Assembly: GCA_937916465.1 (NCBI GenBank)
Contig: CALFTK010000037.1
Coordinates: 1-64,000 of the forward strand
DNA: 64,000 bases
Origin: an uncultured Bacteroidales bacterium
GTDB taxonomy: Bacteria > Bacteroidota > Bacteroidia > Bacteroidales > Bacteroidaceae
Reading direction: 5' to 3'
Shown here piece by piece: positions 54,081 through 63,900 of the stretch (position 1 is the first letter of the stretch; each line of letters starts with the position of its first letter). The notes under the pieces were generated by a model, which saw only the letters and a list, made by a program, of their open reading frames with translations, was not told the DNA's origin and ran no database searches. The position numbers and the translations under genes are program-made.

Positions 54081-55571
54081 TTATTGGTTTGTTGTTTGTG
54101 TGAAATTGGCCTGAATAGTCTCTGCACTCTTGAAAAATGATGCAATCTCTTTAGGAGTAATGCTGACAGGCTCCTTCATAAATTCGGGAATGTTGTAGGA
54201 GTACATAAAATTGCCTTCATAGTCGGGGCTTTTTTGTGGGATAGGGAATGGTTTTGAAAAACTGCCGTCTTCTTCCCTATGAGTCAGATATAGGCGTGTA
54301 AAACCACCATCATCACGTCTGGTGCTGAAAATTACCCATTTACCATTGCTTGACCACGAATGATAACTCTCTACATCGTTGCTGTTTATTTCTGATAAAG
54401 GACGAATTTGTGAACTCTTCAAATCCATCAAATAGAGGTTGGCATCTTTGTGCCATATATGAAATACTCCATAGTCGCCCATAGTGAACATAAGGTATCT
54501 GCCATCGGGCGATATTCTTGGCAGTGTAATGCTTTTGCCTTCTGCGGCAGCATCATAAACCAATTCTGATTCTCCCCATACAGCAGTCTCCGGATTGAAG
54601 GCTTTTCTGTATAGATTGTAATGAATCTTATCAAAATTATTGACTATGTACTCTTCGCGTTTCGGGCCAAATTCGTAATCAAAATGTGCAGATACGTAGT
54701 ATAATGTTTTGCCATCAGGTGTCCAAGCCGGAAAACATTCAAATTCAGCTGAATCGTTTTCAATAATGCTAACACTGTTTTTTTGAGTGTTGTATAGAAT
54801 CAAGTCACTCTCTGTATCAAAAACTTCTATTCTATTATTCAGATTGGTGTGTACAGACTGTTTGGTCTTATTGGTAGAAAAGGCTATATAATTGTGTGTG
54901 GGATGCCATGCAGGATACACACCTGCCGATATTGTTGAATCGGTTTTAAGGTTTATCTTTTTCATTTCACCATTTTCTATTATAAGCGTGCCACCTAAAT
55001 ACTGTCTGGCATGGAACATCATCTGTTCTGTCCCCCAATTTCTATAATGATGACAATTTATGCATTGTCCGTTGTTGCCCGATTGTACCATGGAGTTGGC
55101 ATAAATAACCTCTTCTTCAAAGTTTGTCAGGTTGCGTTGGTTTATGCTGAGACGTTCATAACTTTCTACAGATGGTGGAATAACTCTGTATGAAATATAT
55201 GGATCTATCTCTTCTGCTATCTGCCATGATATAGTTGGAAGTTTTTCCCACTTGTTGTTTAGAATGAAGATGTCTATTTCAATACTATTGCCGGCAGCTA
55301 ATAGTTTATGCCATTTTTTTTGTGGAATGGTAAAGGTTTTGCCGGAATGTATATGCTCAATTGAACCGTTGGATATACGTACTATACACTTTTCGGCCTT
55401 GTTGTTGATTGTGAAATACAGCGGTGCAATATTTGACGGAATGGTCAAATCTGTAAGATTGGGAAAAATATCCACAGTTGTATTGCTGTCGGTATATGTC
55501 GATGGGATATTGGTAGTGCAAGAAACTGTTGCCATCAACAATAATAATATATAAGGTGTAACTCTTTTCAT
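54081..55571 (-). CDS. lipoprotein with CxxCH heme motif and TolB-like repeats
   Basis: 496 residues. A lipobox (ATVSC, Cys18) suggests membrane anchoring. The N-terminal domain is beta-rich and contains CINCHH (Cys170, Cys173, His174), a classical c-type heme attachment motif. After it come WD40/TolB-like repeats (AWHPTHNYIAFS, AWTPDGKTLYYVS, RISPDGRYLMFT, SWSSNGKWVIFST), which act as a propeller. Function unknown. It starts 3 bp after DUF6057; the two are clearly one operon, with the amidase behind. Confidence 0.8.
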   Translation of the reverse strand: MKRVTPYILLLLMATVSCTTNIPSTYTDSNTTVDIFPNLTDLTIPSNIAPLYFTINNKAEKCIVRISNGSIEHIHSGKTFTIPQKKWHKLLAAGNSIEIDIFILNNKWEKLPTISWQIAEEIDPYISYRVIPPSVESYERLSINQRNLTNFEEEVIYANSMVQSGNNGQCINCHHYRNWGTEQMMFHARQYLGGTLIIENGEMKKINLKTDSTISAGVYPAWHPTHNYIAFSTNKTKQSVHTNLNNRIEVFDTESDLILYNTQKNSVSIIENDSAEFECFPAWTPDGKTLYYVSAHFDYEFGPKREEYIVNNFDKIHYNLYRKAFNPETAVWGESELVYDAAAEGKSITLPRISPDGRYLMFTMGDYGVFHIWHKDANLYLMDLKSSQIRPLSEINSNDVESYHSWSSNGKWVIFSTRRDDGGFTRLYLTHREEDGSFSKPFPIPQKSPDYEGNFMYSYNIPEFMKEPVSITPKEIASFFKSAETIQANFTQTTNQ

Positions 55572-55574
55572 AAA

Positions 55575-57557
55575 TCAATATGTATTCAGGTTTCTTATAA
55601 AATAGTAATAATAGTAGAATGTTTCGCCAAAACGTTCATAAAACGGATATTTTGACTCTTCTATTGTACGCACTCTGTGCTGTGATGAAAATCTGTTAAA
55701 ATTATCATACGATGCAGTGATGGTTTTATCAAAAGGCATATTGCTTATATTGACGTTCTTTTCTAAGTTTCCATACAGGTAGGCCGCTTCCTGATAGTGT
55801 CTGGGCATCTTTTGGGTATCGTTTGTTTGAACGTAATGCGAAAAACACCTCCAAAATGTTCCTATATCCTGCGTTTGTAAAGCCCATAGCATGGCAACTT
55901 TGTCAAATTGTGGTGTGGCATTTTCCGGTCTTTTTGCTGTAAAGTGATTGATAAGATATGTCTCTATCAACGCTTGGTCATTGCTTAATGTGTTATTGTA
56001 ACACATCAAAGATTTTATGGCCTGAAAAGATGTAGATTGAGCAATCTGTTCCGGATTGTCAATATAGCTGCGCATCTGTTTGGCCCATTTTCTATGGTAT
56101 AGCGTCTTCTCCAGTCTATGCAGGAATTTATCTGCCATTTCAAAATTGTCGGTGAGGATGCACGATAAAGTAGCATATTTCAGATTGTCAACATTCCAAC
56201 CATATTCTACAGCCTCTTCTATGCACCACCTATACGCAAAATAGGGTAAGCCGTAGTATAGATATAGTTGTTTGCCACATTGTAATACCATTGGAATGGT
56301 TTGCTGTGCTTTTTGTTCTCTGCCTCCATCTTTGTAAGTGAATGCCTGATTGCCCTCTGTCCCCAATTTTACAAGTGCCAGATTTTTGTACTGCACCATA
56401 ATACGACTGGGTTCAAAAAAAACGTTTCGCATTTTCTCTACAATAAGGTCCATTTCGCTGCTTGTATTTGCTGCGTTGACCTTTGAATTCAACTTGTTAT
56501 AAGCCTTTTTGTCGCTTGCTGAATACTTCTCGGTAAGTGCTTTGTGTATATTGCAAACCTCTTTCCAATCTTCACGGTCTATGGCATTTGACATGGCTAT
56601 TTCTGCTTTGAAGTTTGTATCTCTAAACCAACAGAGATACGATGTGAGCAGATAAACAGCTAAGACCGCACTTTGAAAAAACAAATAGTGTTGTGCTTTG
56701 ATAAGTGGCAGCGGTTTGTATAGGGCTGGAATAATCTGCAATGCAATAAGTAATGCCGAAGCGCTGCTGAAGATTGCATTGTTCTGCTCTTCAGTTAAAT
56801 TGGGAATACCTAACAGAAATGTGCTAAGAAGCGAATTTGCCGATGTAGTCAGATTGTATGTAACTAATGGGGTAAAAACCAGAAACAGTAACGCAAAAAC
56901 AAGAATGGCTATTTTTGCGACAGTTATACATTCACGTTTGTACTGGAGAATAGTGATGGCAACAGTTGCGGCCAATGCGTAAACACCAAAACCCAGGTAA
57001 CCAAGAAAACACCAGATAATTATGGCCGGAATGGATAGAACCGGCGATTTGATTTTATTGATACTCCATACAGCTACAGTGGATAATGTGTAGCCCAATA
57101 TGGGCATAAAGAAGAAACCTGCCGTTTTAATGGTGTATAGTGCATAACCAATACTGCCATTTATAATCAATATTAGAATTGCCGGTAGAAACGCTATAAC
57201 AGAATCTCTGTCTGAAATGTTGTAGGTTACTTTTGTGATATAAGCTGAAAACAGCAGTAGCAGTGTGAAAATGGTTGTCCCTATTAATGGAGAGTGCAGG
57301 AACTGAGTGAAAAATAATGAAATGTAGCTTAGTAATCCGGCGGGAGCAAGTACAACATCCTGAAAAAACAGAGGGTTGTACAGGAATAGTGATTTTGATT
57401 CAATTCTTATAAGCCAATCCGAATACTCCACACCAAAGGTATAAAAGACAACTATGGTCAAAATCAGTGAATATATCCAAAAACCATAATTCTCTATGTT
57501 AAGGGATAACAAATCCACTATAGAATTTTTACCCTTCTTACTATCTGTTAACGCCAT
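55575..57557 (-). CDS. DUF6057 family polytopic membrane protein
   Basis: 660 residues. The first ~330 hold about ten hydrophobic helices (for example IYSLILTIVVFYTFGV, AIIIWCFLGYLGFGVYAL). The C-terminal half is soluble, helical and TPR-like, ending in the aromatic-rich FYERFGETFYYYYYFIRNL. Family function is unknown. It is followed after 3 bp by the CxxCH/TolB lipoprotein and is preceded, after a strong hairpin, by a 36-residue peptide gene; that layout suggests a linked system, which is inference. Confidence 0.8.
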   Translation of the reverse strand: MALTDSKKGKNSIVDLLSLNIENYGFWIYSLILTIVVFYTFGVEYSDWLIRIESKSLFLYNPLFFQDVVLAPAGLLSYISLFFTQFLHSPLIGTTIFTLLLLFSAYITKVTYNISDRDSVIAFLPAILILIINGSIGYALYTIKTAGFFFMPILGYTLSTVAVWSINKIKSPVLSIPAIIIWCFLGYLGFGVYALAATVAITILQYKRECITVAKIAILVFALLFLVFTPLVTYNLTTSANSLLSTFLLGIPNLTEEQNNAIFSSASALLIALQIIPALYKPLPLIKAQHYLFFQSAVLAVYLLTSYLCWFRDTNFKAEIAMSNAIDREDWKEVCNIHKALTEKYSASDKKAYNKLNSKVNAANTSSEMDLIVEKMRNVFFEPSRIMVQYKNLALVKLGTEGNQAFTYKDGGREQKAQQTIPMVLQCGKQLYLYYGLPYFAYRWCIEEAVEYGWNVDNLKYATLSCILTDNFEMADKFLHRLEKTLYHRKWAKQMRSYIDNPEQIAQSTSFQAIKSLMCYNNTLSNDQALIETYLINHFTAKRPENATPQFDKVAMLWALQTQDIGTFWRCFSHYVQTNDTQKMPRHYQEAAYLYGNLEKNVNISNMPFDKTITASYDNFNRFSSQHRVRTIEESKYPFYERFGETFYYYYYFIRNLNTY

Positions 57558-57687
57558 TGTCCCTGATTTCTGTTGATTATATTGTAATTAGTGCGTAAAG
57601 ATAACATTTTTCATCCTTTTTTCAATGTTATAACCTTAAAGATTTTGCTTTACTATGTTATAGTTCTGTTCTTCTGTAATAACACAA

Positions 57688-57717
57688 GCAGGGAGCGACA
57701 ATAGTGCCGCTCCCTGC
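57688..57717 (-). terminator. hairpin between microprotein and DUF6057 gene
   Basis: Perfect 10-bp stem, GCAGGGAGCG (57688-57697) with CGCTCCCTGC (57708-57717). It has no T-run on the minus strand, so it could be an attenuator or mRNA-stabilising element rather than a full terminator. Confidence 0.6.
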
Positions 57718-57736
57718 AATAATTGTTAGGTTTGAT

Positions 57737-57847
57737 TTATGCCGGGTCGCCCCAACCGCCTATAGGCATTTCACTTACTGCGAATCCTTTTTCTACACAG
57801 CATTCTACAACTGTGATTTCCGGGCTTACATACTCTTTTGTTTGCAT
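57737..57847 (-). CDS. 36-residue microprotein
   Basis: An ORF from ATG 57847 to TAA 57737, in a gap of 345 bp between two large genes. The peptide begins MQTKEYVSPEITVVECC and ends in GGWGDPA. The pattern (short charged start, Y-x-x-P-E-x-x-V-V-E, adjacent Cys-Cys, Gly/Trp-rich end) resembles short Bacteroidales peptides I recall near secreted-protein genes, but I cannot name a family. It follows the 911-residue secreted protein by 55 bp and precedes a hairpin and the DUF6057/CxxCH pair. Confidence 0.6.
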   Translation of the reverse strand: MQTKEYVSPEITVVECCVEKGFAVSEMPIGGWGDPA

Positions 57848-57902
57848 ACTTGTTGAAAGTTATTTTTGTTTTATACTCTTAATATCTTATTGCTATCTGT
57901 TT

Positions 57903-60638
57903 TTACTTAACTATTACTTTCTTTCCGTTACTAATATATATGCCGCCTTTAACCGGAGTGGTTACCTTGCGACCATATAAATCGTAAAGAACTGCATCGT
58001 TTATGCTCTGTGGCGCCTCCAAAATTTCAACACCTGTGGTATTGCCATCTTCACCCTGCATATTGATACGGATGCGTGAAAGTGCAGCTGCTTCCACCTT
58101 TACAGGTGAACCATCACGTGGTGTCATTTCCATGTATAGGCGGAATGGCTTTAGTGAGCTTCCTTCGCTTAGCTGTTGCCATGCGCCACTGGTAGAGATT
58201 GCATACTTTTCCTCTAAGTCTTCATAGCTTAGAGTATTGTATGTTCCGGTTATAGTGAACTCCATATACATTGATGAACAAATAAGGGAAATCTCTTCAG
58301 TGCTGTATAGTGTAGCATCGCTAAGCACTATCTCCATACTCTGCGCTTCTTCGTTCTTTGCACGTATTAGGTATGGGTGGTTTGCATTTAACGTACCACT
58401 ATTAATACGGATTATTTCCATTGTCATATCATCAATTTCTCCGTTTTCATCATTGTCATAAGAGCGGATATCGTTGATGTAGGCCACGTCATAGTTGTCT
58501 GTCAACTCGCTCACGGGAATCTCAAAGGGCACATACAACGCATTCCACATCAAATTAGGCAAGGTGCGGGTGTAGGTGAGTGTTTCCACGGTAGTGAATG
58601 AAGCATCGTTGATGTACTCAGTCTGCTCACCATCGGCAATGGTGAGATTCTCCAAAAATACATCCTCACCCTCTATGCTGTAAAGAAGTTCTCCGTCCTC
58701 GTAGCTTTGGCAATCAGAGGTAGAGGTATTTTCATCCTCATATCTTTTAGCAGAAAACACCTCTTCATCATCGATAAATATCTCGAAGGAACATTCTTCG
58801 TGATAACAAAAATATTCTGGATTTTCTTCCAACTCTTGCTCATGATTGCAACTCCAGTAGAAGGTGTACTCTGCCGTGTTGTCATATTCATAACGCACAA
58901 TACCGTCTGCGCCATCTTTTATGGTAGCGGTTCCTATCTCCTCACCATTCTTCTTCACTACAATGGCATCGCCGTGCCAACCATCTCCGTAGCTATCATG
59001 CATCTTGATGACAATCTGAGGAACATAGTCTGTCCACAGGGCGGTAATGGTGGTGTTGCCCATAATGGTTACGGTTTCATAGGGTTGATATTCATCCTCG
59101 CCTATCTGCCATGCCTTGAACATCATACCTTCGGGAGCGGTGAATGTACATTCGGGTAGGGTATAATCAACACCTTCATAGATGTTACTACCTTCCATTT
59201 CGCCACCACCGCCATTAGTTACAAAGGTGATGGTGTATTTTGTAGGTTCTTCACCAATGCAATAACTCGAATTATTCTCAAGAATAGTAACGGGGGTGCC
59301 ATCAGAGCCTAAGAAGTAATAACCCTCTGGCAAAAGGATGGTCTCAGCACCAGGAGTTATATCCTCTTCTGAATAATTTATTACATCGATAGAATTTATA
59401 GCTTCGGTGGGATATTTTGAGAGATCTATCGACCCATCATAATAATATATAGTATTGTAAAATTCGACATCTTCGCCTTCACCTTTATAAGTGAATGTGC
59501 CACCCTCAACAACAAGATTTCCATAGTTGTCAATAGCACCATTACTAGTGTACTCGAATATTCCACCCATGATTGTAGCTGAGCTGCCTTCGTTAATACA
59601 AACAGGAACGTAGGAGTTTATATAAGAACCACCATTGATTGTGACAGAGCTGTTTTCTTCAAGATTTAATGCATAATGATGAGTACTTTCATAAGTGCCT
59701 CCATTGATGGTAACTGAGGCGCTATTAGTAATACCTACGGCGAAAGAACCTTCTCCTGAAGATATCACCTTGCCACTATTTGTTTCGGAATTATCTACAA
59801 TGGTGACGTTTGAATTATTTTGTATATAGAGGGTATGTGATTCACTTGAAATTGTGTATCCATTGAGATCAAGAGTGAAAGTACCAGCATTAATGACAAC
59901 ACCAGTGGACTCCAGATCCGCTAGTAGTTTGATATAACCTATGTTGCTATCTTCTTCACCAGCGTTATAGATGGCATCTTCAAGTGTGCCTTCTGTCAAA
60001 TCATCGGCTGATGCGCCCCATGCAGCTTGAGTAGCCTCTACACCAATTTCCTGTTCACAAATCTCGCAGCCACCATGGGTGTGCTGCAGGTGGGGATTTT
60101 CGAGCGTTTCGAGCATTTCTGCCAATTCGGAGTATTCTTCTACTGGTAAGGCAAGGTATGCCTTGTGGGCTTCATTATCCACTTTGTTACCGACATAGAT
60201 CCAATCTTTCAAGGAGGCACTGTTTTCTTCGTTTTCGGAATCTAAGGTAAAATAGAGATATTCATCTTCACCAATCGTAGTTTCTTCATCGGAACCAAGT
60301 AGTAAGTTATCCGAGGGTGCGGGTGCATTTAATTCACCTTCATATATGTCAAAGTTATATTCACCAGGAGTTCCACGAAGAATAACAGCACAGTCTGCTG
60401 GGATAAATTCTTCCACCTCTTCTTCTGTAACCGTCACGGTTCCATCCTCATTCACTTCAACACCTGTGATAACGGATGCTTTGATACCTTCTGGTATTAC
60501 ATGTGACGAACTTGAATAGTAAAAAGTGGCAATACCACTCTCACTTAACTGAATATCCACATAATCCAACGCCCACGCTCCGATGGGCATAATAATGGCC
60601 ACGAGGGCAAGGAGCATTGTTCTCAATCTTTTTTTCAT
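57903..60638 (-). CDS. large secreted surface protein, beta-helix plus InlB-type repeat and Por-like tail
   Basis: 911 residues with a signal peptide (about 1-24, ending GAWA). After an acidic N-terminal part come parallel beta-helix-like repeats at about 240-390 (SVTINGGTYES, SVTINGGSYIN, SATIMGGIFEY, NLVVEGGTFTY). An internalin-B-like repeat lies at about 475-540 (ITFVTNGGGGE, MFKAWQIG). An acidic, Cys-containing stretch follows. The end (VLYDLYGRKVTTPVKGGIYI, then KVIVK) resembles the type IX secretion sorting domain. Probably exported to the cell surface; function unknown. Not homologous to the neighbours. Confidence 0.8.
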   Translation of the reverse strand: MKKRLRTMLLALVAIIMPIGAWALDYVDIQLSESGIATFYYSSSSHVIPEGIKASVITGVEVNEDGTVTVTEEEVEEFIPADCAVILRGTPGEYNFDIYEGELNAPAPSDNLLLGSDEETTIGEDEYLYFTLDSENEENSASLKDWIYVGNKVDNEAHKAYLALPVEEYSELAEMLETLENPHLQHTHGGCEICEQEIGVEATQAAWGASADDLTEGTLEDAIYNAGEEDSNIGYIKLLADLESTGVVINAGTFTLDLNGYTISSESHTLYIQNNSNVTIVDNSETNSGKVISSGEGSFAVGITNSASVTINGGTYESTHHYALNLEENSSVTINGGSYINSYVPVCINEGSSATIMGGIFEYTSNGAIDNYGNLVVEGGTFTYKGEGEDVEFYNTIYYYDGSIDLSKYPTEAINSIDVINYSEEDITPGAETILLPEGYYFLGSDGTPVTILENNSSYCIGEEPTKYTITFVTNGGGGEMEGSNIYEGVDYTLPECTFTAPEGMMFKAWQIGEDEYQPYETVTIMGNTTITALWTDYVPQIVIKMHDSYGDGWHGDAIVVKKNGEEIGTATIKDGADGIVRYEYDNTAEYTFYWSCNHEQELEENPEYFCYHEECSFEIFIDDEEVFSAKRYEDENTSTSDCQSYEDGELLYSIEGEDVFLENLTIADGEQTEYINDASFTTVETLTYTRTLPNLMWNALYVPFEIPVSELTDNYDVAYINDIRSYDNDENGEIDDMTMEIIRINSGTLNANHPYLIRAKNEEAQSMEIVLSDATLYSTEEISLICSSMYMEFTITGTYNTLSYEDLEEKYAISTSGAWQQLSEGSSLKPFRLYMEMTPRDGSPVKVEAAALSRIRINMQGEDGNTTGVEILEAPQSINDAVLYDLYGRKVTTPVKGGIYISNGKKVIVK

Positions 60639-60972
60639 TGTTTTAGTTATGTTTATCCATTAATAATTAAACCTCTTTTAAATTTAAAATCAGTGTAGTC
60701 GGGGAAAATGTTGGTCCGATCACATAGACAGTAATTTACAGTTTTGAATATACTACTTGCCTTAAACTATTATATTCTAATTTTATACGCAAACAAACTT
60801 ATATTATATGCAAACTTCTGTTCGTGGTTTCTGATTTTGTGCGCAAAATTAATGCTTTTTTATTCTTTTCTATTAATCTGAATAGGAGAAGTGATGGAAA
60901 ATGGGAAAATTTGTGAAAAAGAATGCTTTTTTATATCTTCGCAAAGTGGAAAGAAATGTAAATTTTAATAAT
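60639..60972. other. divergent intergenic region
   Basis: 334 bp between the surface-protein gene and the GH2 gene. A TAAGTTTG box on the minus strand (complement of 60794-60801) may serve the surface-protein gene, without a good -33. The GH2 promoter is listed separately. No ORF or stable RNA structure is evident. Confidence 0.45.
60910..60941 (+). promoter_or_regulatory. promoter of the GH2 gene
   Basis: TTTG (60910-60913), 20 bases, TATCTTCG (60934-60941, one mismatch to TANNTTTG). Confidence 0.6.
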
Positions 60973-63900
60973 ATGCAGAAAATGAAAAAAATGACAGCGC
61001 TACTAACTCTTGTCACAATAGTAACAGGAGTTTGCGCACAGACACCGGTTTGGTTAGACCCAAAGGTAAATCAAGAGAACGAAGAACGAGCAGTTGCTAA
61101 CTATTTTGCTTACGAATCTGTTGAACAGGCAGAAAAAGCCGATAAGTATTCTTCAAGCAGATATATGAGTCTGGAGGGTAAATGGCGTTTCAATTTTGTT
61201 GAAAATGCATGGGAAAGACCCGAAAATTTCTTTGCTTTGAATTTTGATGATAGCAAATGGGTGGATTTTCCAGTACCCGGATTGTTTGAAATGAACGGCT
61301 ACGGTGACAGAATCTATGTAAACGTAGGATATGTTTGGCGTAATCAGTTTGATAACAACCCTCCTTTTGTGGAAGAGCGTAATAACTATGTAGGTTCTTA
61401 CAGACAAAACTTTACTATACCTGCCGACTGGAAAGGTGAAAGGGTCTATTTCCACGTTGGTTCAGCTACCTCAAATTTAAAGGTATGGGTAAACGGAAAG
61501 TATGTTGGTTATAGTGAAGATAGCAAAATGGCTGCTGAATTCGACATAACAGACTATGTGGAATTTGGAAAACCTAACCTGATTGCTATGCAGATAATGC
61601 GTTGGTGTGACGGAAGTTATCTGGAAGATCAGGACTTCTGGCGCTTTACAGGAATAGCCCGTGAAGTCTATCTTTACGCTCGTCCTGAATCCAGAATAGA
61701 AGATTATAGAGTATATACCAAATTGGATTCGGAATATAAAAACGCAAAGTTTGCAATAGAAGCCGATATTGTTGATTCTGAATCAAAATATCTTTTGGCC
61801 AAATTGGTAGATGCAGATAGAAAGGTTATTATCAACGATAAGATTGAATTAACAGGTTCAGACACTTATTTTAAAGAGTACAATGTTAAGAATCCTAAGA
61901 AATGGAGCGCAGAAATACCATATCTCTATACATTGTATTTGACACTTTGTGATAAAGATGGTAGTGTAATAGAGTCAATTCCTCAAAAAGTGGGATTCCG
62001 TTCAGTAGAAATTAAAGACCGTCAGTTGCTGGTAAATGGACAGCCTATTTTGATAAAAGGTGCAAACCGTCATGAAATGGATCCCAACACCGGTTATGTA
62101 GTACCATTGGAACGTATGATAGAAGATATTCAGATAATGAAGAAGATGAATATCAATGCAATACGTACATCGCACTATCCTGATGATCCACGTTGGTACG
62201 ATTTGTGCGATAAGTATGGTATCTATCTGGTTGCAGAAGCAAATGTAGAAGGTCACGGAATGATGTATGGACCACATCCTCTGGCAAAGAATGCAGACTA
62301 CATGCAGGCACATCTGGAACGTAATATGTCAAACGTAATGACATTTAAAAATCACCCATCAATCATTGTATGGTCAATGGGTAACGAAGATGGCGACGGT
62401 CAGAACTTTGTAGAGTGTTACAAATGGATAAAGGAATACGATAAAACACGTCCTGTTCAGTACGAAGGTGCTACCTGGGCTCCCGACCATTGCGATATAG
62501 CTTGTCCAATGTATGCCGATTATGGTGCTATGATACGTCACGAAAAAGGTAACGATCCACGTCCGTTTATTGAATGTGAATATGCACACGCTATGGGTAA
62601 TTCACAGGGTGGATTCAAAGAGTACTGGGATATAATAAGAGCAAATCGTTCAGTACAGGGTGGATTTATCTGGGACTTTGTAGATCAGGCAGTTTACGGT
62701 ATTAGCGAAGATGGTAACAAAATATTCCAGTATGGTGGTGATGCAGGTCGTTATCCAGCTTCAGACCAGAACTTCAATAATAATGGTATAATTGCTCCGG
62801 ATAGACGTTGGAATCCACATGCATACGAAGTTCGTCATCAGTATCAGGATGTTTGGGTAACTCCAATCAATATTAACAAGGGCGAAGTTCAGGTTTATAA
62901 CGAATACTTCTTTAGAGATCTGTCTGCATACTATATGCACTGGGCACTTACTGCAAATGGTGAAGTAATAGCAGAAAACAGTGAAAAACTTCCAAAGGTT
63001 GCTCCGGGTAAAAAGGTTAAGATGGTACTTCCTGCACTTGTAAAAGCGTTGAAGAGTGCTGATAGCAGCAAAGAACTATTGTTAGGTGTGGAAATACGTC
63101 TATTAGAAGATGAAGCGCTTCTGGAAAAAGATTATGCAGTAGCACGTAATCAGATAGAGATAAACCAGTATGCATATCCTACGATAGAGTCATTGCTTGC
63201 TGCAACAGATGGCGAAGTTAAGGTAGATGAGGCAAAAGCCTGGATAACTTTGAGTGCAGCCGGTCTTGATGTAACATTTAACAAGAGCAATGGTTGGATA
63301 GATTACATAGATGTTGATGGAAAGCAGGTGACAAAGAACAGAACATCAATGAAGAGTGATTTCTGGCGTGCACCAACCGATAATGACTTTGGTGCTAACC
63401 TGCAGCGTAATATGGCAGCCTGGAAGAATCCAAACATGAGAATGACCAGCTTTACACGTACTCAGGAAGGTGTAAACCAGGTTATTACAGTGAACTATCA
63501 GATGAATAGTGTACGTTCATTGTTAACATTGAAGTACACCATGTCACCCGATGGCAAACTGATAGTAAACCAGAGTATCAAAAAAGCTGAAGGCGATTCA
63601 GAAGTTGCTAATATGTTCCGTTTTGGTATGACTCTGACACTTCAGGAAGAGTATGATATGATTGAATTCTATGGTCGTGGTCCAATAGAAAATTATAGTG
63701 ATAGAAATAGTTCTGAATGGATTGGCATTTATAACCAGAGTGTTGAATCGCAGTACTATCCATATATTCGTCCTCAGGAGTCGGGTAACAAAACCGATGT
63801 GCGCTATTGGAAGGTTGTCAATGACGAAGGAAAAGGTTTGATGTTCTACGGAACTGAGCCTTTGAGCATGTCATCACTTAACTTTGCTACAGAAGATTTG

